DNA of 7,360 nucleotides from positions 1 through 7,360 of the forward strand of contig JAADIN010000085.1 in the NCBI GenBank assembly GCA_013151315.1, in the 5' to 3' direction. This stretch comes from Planctomycetota bacterium. GTDB taxonomy: Bacteria > Planctomycetota > Planctomycetia > Pirellulales > Lacipirellulaceae. A program made the translations under genes and the position numbers. Position 1 is the first letter of the stretch. Every line of letters begins with the position of its first letter. Of the stretch, positions 4,384-7,360 are shown one piece after another. Below the pieces are notes generated by a model. The model did not search any database and was not told where the DNA came from. It was given only the letters and a program-made list of their open reading frames with translations.

Positions 4384-6932
4384 TCCATTTCCTCCTTGTC
4401 ACTACGGTCGGCGTGTTCGCGGGGCTTCGTCTGTTTGAAGGCATCTTGATATCGGAGATACATAAACGAACCGGCCATCAAAAGAATGCCAAGCAGCAGG
4501 AAGGCGATGATACGCCAAAACTGATCGAGCTGCGCAAGATCGACGAAAAACACCTTGGCCGAGACGATGGCAAACAGAGCCAACCCCAAGTAACGAAGCA
4601 CGGCCAGTCTTTTTTGGATGCCTTGCGAGATCAGCGCGAACGCAAACAAGGCCCAAAGAATCGAGACTCCGCCAGCGCGCAGCCCCGGATAGTAATGGAA
4701 CAAATAGCTGTTCACCTCCAACGTGAGATAGATAAAAAGCATTGCAAGACTGGCAAATCCGAGCACGTTGCGGACTTCCCTGAACTGCTTGTGCTTGGCA
4801 ACCAGTGCGTAGCTGCCGCCGAAGAACCCGACGATTGCTCCAAAATCGAGGAGTCGCATCGAGGCGTCGCGGAAGGAGTAGGGGGCGGCGTAGAGCAGGT
4901 CGGAGCTCATGCCCCATGCTGGCAAATCAAACAGGAACAACTTCGCGAGGACTCCCGTAAGAGCCAGCGACAGGAGAGACAACAACAGTTTACCGCCACG
5001 GCGAACGGTTTCCAACATAAGAAAACCACACAAGGCGAGCCACAGCAGCGTGAGGACAGGGAGCCGGGCTGGGCGGTAAAAATGACCGACCGTACGGTTC
5101 AGCTCCATGTGCAGGTAAAGGAAGGTCATCCCGATCGCGGCGAAGACGAGCCCACGCAAAGCGGCCGATTGCGGAAACCAGGGTGCCACATCGTTTTCTG
5201 GTGCGGCGCCGGCTTCGCCTTCTGCAGTCGTTGGCGACGCACCGATCAACCGGTAAGCCAGTCCAAACGAGGCGATGGGTATTCCGAAAGCAATCAGGCG
5301 GTCTGCCAAGAGCCACAGGTAGTTGCCGACCGACAAATGGGAGGCAACGCCCCCGCTAGAAAATTGCCTTCCCAGGTCGTAGAAGCAGAACCTCGCAAGG
5401 ACAATGCCGAACAAAAGGAAAGCCGTCTGTTGAACGAAATTGCTCTTGAGCTTTTTGGCCACCCACAACAGCACGACCGCTTGAATGGCCCAACTGGCGG
5501 TGAGCCACTCGCGTGAAAGCACCAGTGGCATCGTAATGGCAAGAAAAAATGTCGCCAATCCGAAGAACGACACCAACAGCTCGCGGTCGACCAGTTTGCG
5601 TCGAAAGAATTGGTAAATATGAGCCGTGTAAAAGGCCGTGAGACCCAGCGAGAGCACGGCGGTCCATTGGCGTCCGTAGGCTTCGTCGATGAGCTGGAAC
5701 CCCACAACAAAAAACACGGCCGCGTTGCCAAACATGGCGATCAAATCAAGCAGGTTGGATTTGTTATGTCGTACTATTTTGTACAGGAAGGTCATCGTCG
5801 AAAAGAGCACAAAGAAAGCGACTAAAAAAGGAAATACTTCCCTGAAATGGCCCACCTCGTATTGACGCATTGCCATGAAGAACAGGGCATAGGTTCCGAA
5901 AAAGCTAAGAAGATTAACGATCGGCCAATTCTTCCAGGCACAAATGCCAAGCACGCCGATGCCAAGGACCAGCAAGTAGCCGAAGAGTCCAACAAAGTCG
6001 ACCGTTCCCGTTTGGAGCATCAAGGGCGTGAGGTAGCCGCCAAGGATGCCCAACACAGCCACAAGGATCGAATTGAACCGAACGGCAATGCCCCCGGCGA
6101 GCAACGTCACGATCCCCATAAGAGCAAACGAAGAGGCCGGGCGGATCAGGTGAAAAAGGTTCGAGGCGGCAAAGACGCTGAAATAAAGGGTCGCCAATCC
6201 GGCACCCATCAAACCTTGCCCGAAGATGTGGTACTTCTTCCCAAGGATTCGAGTTCCGGCGATGAGCAGCACCAATCCCGTGATCGTGGAGAGGGCGACT
6301 CGTGCCTGAGGGCCGAGCAAGCCTCGCTCGATGGAATACTTGAGAAAGAAGCCTACCCCCACCACTAAAATGAGCACGCCGATTCGCAACAGCCATTGGC
6401 TCGCCACCGCATACTCCAGCGACACGCCTTGGGGAACTTGCTCTTCGCCGACGATGATCCAATTCCAGATTTTCTGCAGCGTTTCTTTTGCTGCAACCTC
6501 GAATCGGTTCGGTTCGCGAGGCGGCACCGGCGTAAGCACGGGTTGGGGGGTTCGTATGCGCGGCTCCGAAGTTTTGCTGCTAATGGCTTCCTGAAAGGAG
6601 GTCGGCTCCTCCAGCGGGGTTAGCACGACGGGCGTTGGCAGTTTTGGAATTGGAGTTGCTGGCAATTTGCTTTCGGTCGACGGTTTCGAAACCGGTTGGG
6701 AAGCTGTTGGTTTTTCGGAAGACGATGCGGTTGCGGCCGATGCGGGGTCAACCGTCGGCGAGAGACGTGCGTCGACTCTGCGCCGGATTTGCCGCATCTC
6801 CTCTCGTAAAGAGGAAAGGCCCTCGACTTGGTTTTGTTCAATCCGTTTGACAATGGCATACGTCAAAAAGGGAACAAGAAACACCGCCACCATCGCAGCA
6901 AAGGCCAAGAGGCCATAGAAAAGTTCTTCCAT
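4380..6932 (-). CDS. DUF2339-type polytopic membrane protein
   Basis: This 850-aa protein has one N-terminal helix (about 5-28), a short coiled-coil-like charged stretch (31-55), a Pro/Ser/Thr-rich linker (about 57-142) and then a large membrane domain. That domain has roughly 20 or more helices from about 181 to 828, and the tail is charged and cytoplasmic-looking. WLLRIGVLILVVGVGFFLKYS at 180-200 is the typical DUF2339 entry motif; LGILGGYLTPLML (294-306) is also family-like. Function is unknown. The C-terminal part is built of a repeated unit ending in K/R-x-F-x-x-D-L (FCFYDL at 515-520, LFLFDL at 665-670, VFFVDL at 794-799), each followed by an Arg-containing helix start. The frame is intact. 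The start at 6932 begins an evident membrane helix; only a weak GGGA-type site precedes it. It is followed directly by its DUF3999 partner, a pairing I recall from proteobacteria as well, suggesting one envelope complex. Confidence 0.85.
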   Translation of the reverse strand: MEELFYGLLAFAAMVAVFLVPFLTYAIVKRIEQNQVEGLSSLREEMRQIRRRVDARLSPTVDPASAATASSSEKPTASQPVSKPSTESKLPATPIPKLPTPVVLTPLEEPTSFQEAISSKTSEPRIRTPQPVLTPVPPREPNRFEVAAKETLQKIWNWIIVGEEQVPQGVSLEYAVASQWLLRIGVLILVVGVGFFLKYSIERGLLGPQARVALSTITGLVLLIAGTRILGKKYHIFGQGLMGAGLATLYFSVFAASNLFHLIRPASSFALMGIVTLLAGGIAVRFNSILVAVLGILGGYLTPLMLQTGTVDFVGLFGYLLVLGIGVLGICAWKNWPIVNLLSFFGTYALFFMAMRQYEVGHFREVFPFLVAFFVLFSTMTFLYKIVRHNKSNLLDLIAMFGNAAVFFVVGFQLIDEAYGRQWTAVLSLGLTAFYTAHIYQFFRRKLVDRELLVSFFGLATFFLAITMPLVLSREWLTASWAIQAVVLLWVAKKLKSNFVQQTAFLLFGIVLARFCFYDLGRQFSSGGVASHLSVGNYLWLLADRLIAFGIPIASFGLAYRLIGASPTTAEGEAGAAPENDVAPWFPQSAALRGLVFAAIGMTFLYLHMELNRTVGHFYRPARLPVLTLLWLALCGFLMLETVRRGGKLLLSLLSLALTGVLAKLFLFDLPAWGMSSDLLYAAPYSFRDASMRLLDFGAIVGFFGGSYALVAKHKQFREVRNVLGFASLAMLFIYLTLEVNSYLFHYYPGLRAGGVSILWALFAFALISQGIQKRLAVLRYLGLALFAIVSAKVFFVDLAQLDQFWRIIAFLLLGILLMAGSFMYLRYQDAFKQTKPREHADRSDKEEME
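4391..4397 (-). promoter_or_regulatory. Strong ribosome-binding site of the DUF3999 gene inside the DUF2339 3' end
   Basis: CCTCCTT on the + strand gives AAGGAGG on the coding strand, 7 nt before the ATG at 4383. It is the closest match to a full Shine-Dalgarno sequence in the window. With the 4-bp ATGA overlap it points to coupled translation of the two membrane proteins, and it supports the chosen start. Confidence 0.8.
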
Positions 6933-7047
6933 TTATCCGCGTCCCATTAGGGCTTTGTCATAACTAAAAACTGGGATGCGAGTTGTCAAAGCACTCGGGT
7001 TAATCACCAGAAGCTGCGATCACGGCGTCTCCCTCTGATTCTACCAT

Positions 7048-7076
7048 AGCATAAAAATCTAAGAGCCCAGAATCAA
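7048..7076 (-). promoter_or_regulatory. Candidate sigma-70-like promoter for the DUF2339/DUF3999 operon
   Basis: On the - strand TTGATT (7071-7076) and TATGCT (7048-7053) are separated by exactly 17 nt. The predicted leader to the ATG at 6932 is about 110 nt. The site is flanked by an inverted GATTCT/AGAATC pair (7037-7042 and 7069-7074) and directly abutted by a GC palindrome. Planctomycete promoters are poorly defined, so this is a pattern match only. Confidence 0.4.
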
Positions 7077-7077
7077 A

Positions 7078-7093
7078 TCCCGGCGCGCCGGGA
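7078..7093. other. 16-bp perfect GC-rich palindrome
   Basis: TCCCGGCGCGCCGGGA reads the same on both strands. It lies one base upstream of the candidate -35 box of the DUF2339 operon and 8 bp past the T-run of the rlmN hairpin. It could be a dimeric-regulator operator, a second hairpin backing up rlmN termination, or chance in GC-rich DNA. There is no loop and no T-run after it, so a stand-alone terminator is unlikely. Confidence 0.5.
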
Positions 7094-7100
7094 GAGGCAG

Positions 7101-7129
7101 AAAAATAGCCGCGATCTGACAGATCGCCG
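7101..7129 (-). terminator. Terminator-like hairpin after rlmN
   Basis: GCGATCTG, one base, CAGATCGC (7111-7127) forms a perfect stem beginning 16 bp after the rlmN stop. On the - strand it is followed by GGCTATTTTT, with five T residues at 7101-7105. A bulged extension adds two GC pairs. The same hairpin is present in copy A at 2808-2824. Confidence 0.55.
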
Positions 7130-7179
7130 GAGCGAACGATCCCTAAGTTTGCGACCGTCGCAATTGCCCGCAGGCCGCA
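7102..7179 (-). repeat. rlmN 3'-tail plus hairpin repeat (copy B, in its gene context)
   Basis: This is the counterpart of 2799-2876. It covers the last 11 or so rlmN codons, the stop, and the downstream hairpin with its T-run. Identity with copy A is complete over the distal 32 bp and lower over the coding part. Because the AACGQL motif is conserved in RlmN, this is the likely source form. Confidence 0.85.
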
Positions 7180-7360
7180 TCGATGCGGTCGCCCTTCAGA
7201 TGGCGAAAGCGCACTTGGAGGCCCGCGTCTTCCAGAATGCGACGGAAAGTCACTTGGCGTTTTAAGTCCGGCGTCCGATAGGGAAGTCCCGCGACCGGGT
7301 TGTAGGGGATGACATTGATCAGCGCCTCGCGTCCGGCGAGTAGTTGGGCCAACTCGCGGG
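7143..7360 (-). CDS. rlmN: 23S rRNA (adenine2503-C2)-methyltransferase RlmN, C-terminal part, cut by the window edge
   Basis: RlmN is a radical-SAM enzyme that methylates C2 of A2503 in 23S rRNA (and A37 in some tRNAs). Only the last roughly 72 codons are in the window; the frame is open through the right edge, so the radical-SAM CxxxCxxC cluster motif is not visible. The family-specific tail is clear: INVIPYNPVAGLPYRTP, then a helix (VTFRRILEDAGL), a strand (VRFRH), and GDRIDAACGQLRRSQT before TAG. The cysteine of AACGQL corresponds to E. coli Cys355, which carries the methyl group during catalysis, so the visible part looks functional. The protein ends only 7 residues after that motif, shorter than E. 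coli RlmN. A Cfr-like paralogue cannot be fully excluded. It is followed by a hairpin and then the DUF2339 operon on the same strand. Confidence 0.88.
   Translation of the reverse strand, partial: RELAQLLAGREALINVIPYNPVAGLPYRTPDLKRQVTFRRILEDAGLQVRFRHLKGDRIDAACGQLRRSQT

Noticed and set aside
4413..5516. Large open frame on the + strand (367 codons) opposite the DUF2339 gene
   Set aside because: The product is an extremely Gln/Lys/Arg/Glu-rich shadow of the antisense of hydrophobic codons, with no domain and no ribosome-binding site. It overlaps a clear membrane-protein gene.
5847..6368. Second + strand open frame (173 codons) opposite DUF2339
   Set aside because: It shows the same charged antisense-shadow composition and has no supporting signals.
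2799..7179. The pair of 78-bp repeats as ends of a composite mobile element enclosing the DUF genes
   Set aside because: The copies are direct repeats about 4.3 kb apart, but there is no transposase, integrase or target-site duplication between or beside them, and copy B is simply the native rlmN end.

Overview
The window looks like chromosomal DNA of a planctomycete, probably of the Pirellula/Blastopirellula type. This is inferred from gene content: a long Lgt of the GCCYG subtype, a secreted PDZ protein of a style common in that phylum, and a divergent formaldehyde-activating-enzyme (Fae) homologue, a family shared mainly by methylotrophs, archaea and planctomycetes. No sequence search was possible, so the taxonomy is tentative. 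There are no RNA genes, CRISPR arrays, transposases or phage genes.

Layout. Positions 1-2124 read on the + strand: the 3' part of lgt (cut by the left edge), then a secreted PDZ-domain protein with a good ribosome-binding site. From 2163 to the right edge everything reads on the - strand. In transcription order from the right these are the 3' end of rlmN (cut by the right edge), a roughly 210-bp gap with a terminator-like hairpin, a 16-bp GC palindrome and a promoter-like sequence, then a DUF2339-type polytopic membrane protein (850 aa). A DUF3999-type exported, membrane-anchored protein follows with a 4-bp ATGA overlap. After a gap of about 220 bp comes the fae-like gene, which converges on the PDZ gene.

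Two of the - strand genes are broken as written. The fae-like gene has a perfect 7-bp tandem duplication that frameshifts it and removes the last quarter of the protein. The DUF3999 gene has a +1 shift near 3590-3612, and its real C-terminal half, with the membrane anchor, lies in another frame. Both lengths are 3n+1, and both reading frames are otherwise intact, so the lesions are recent or the sequence contains errors.

The most unusual structure is a 78-bp repeat (69/78 identical). One copy is the last codons of rlmN plus its downstream hairpin. The other copy lies just downstream of the DUF3999 gene and still encodes an RlmN-like ACGQLRRS tail and stop codon with no rlmN attached. The DUF2339/DUF3999 pair is the best candidate for an uncharacterised system: a translationally coupled envelope module whose large subunit carries a three-fold internal repeat.
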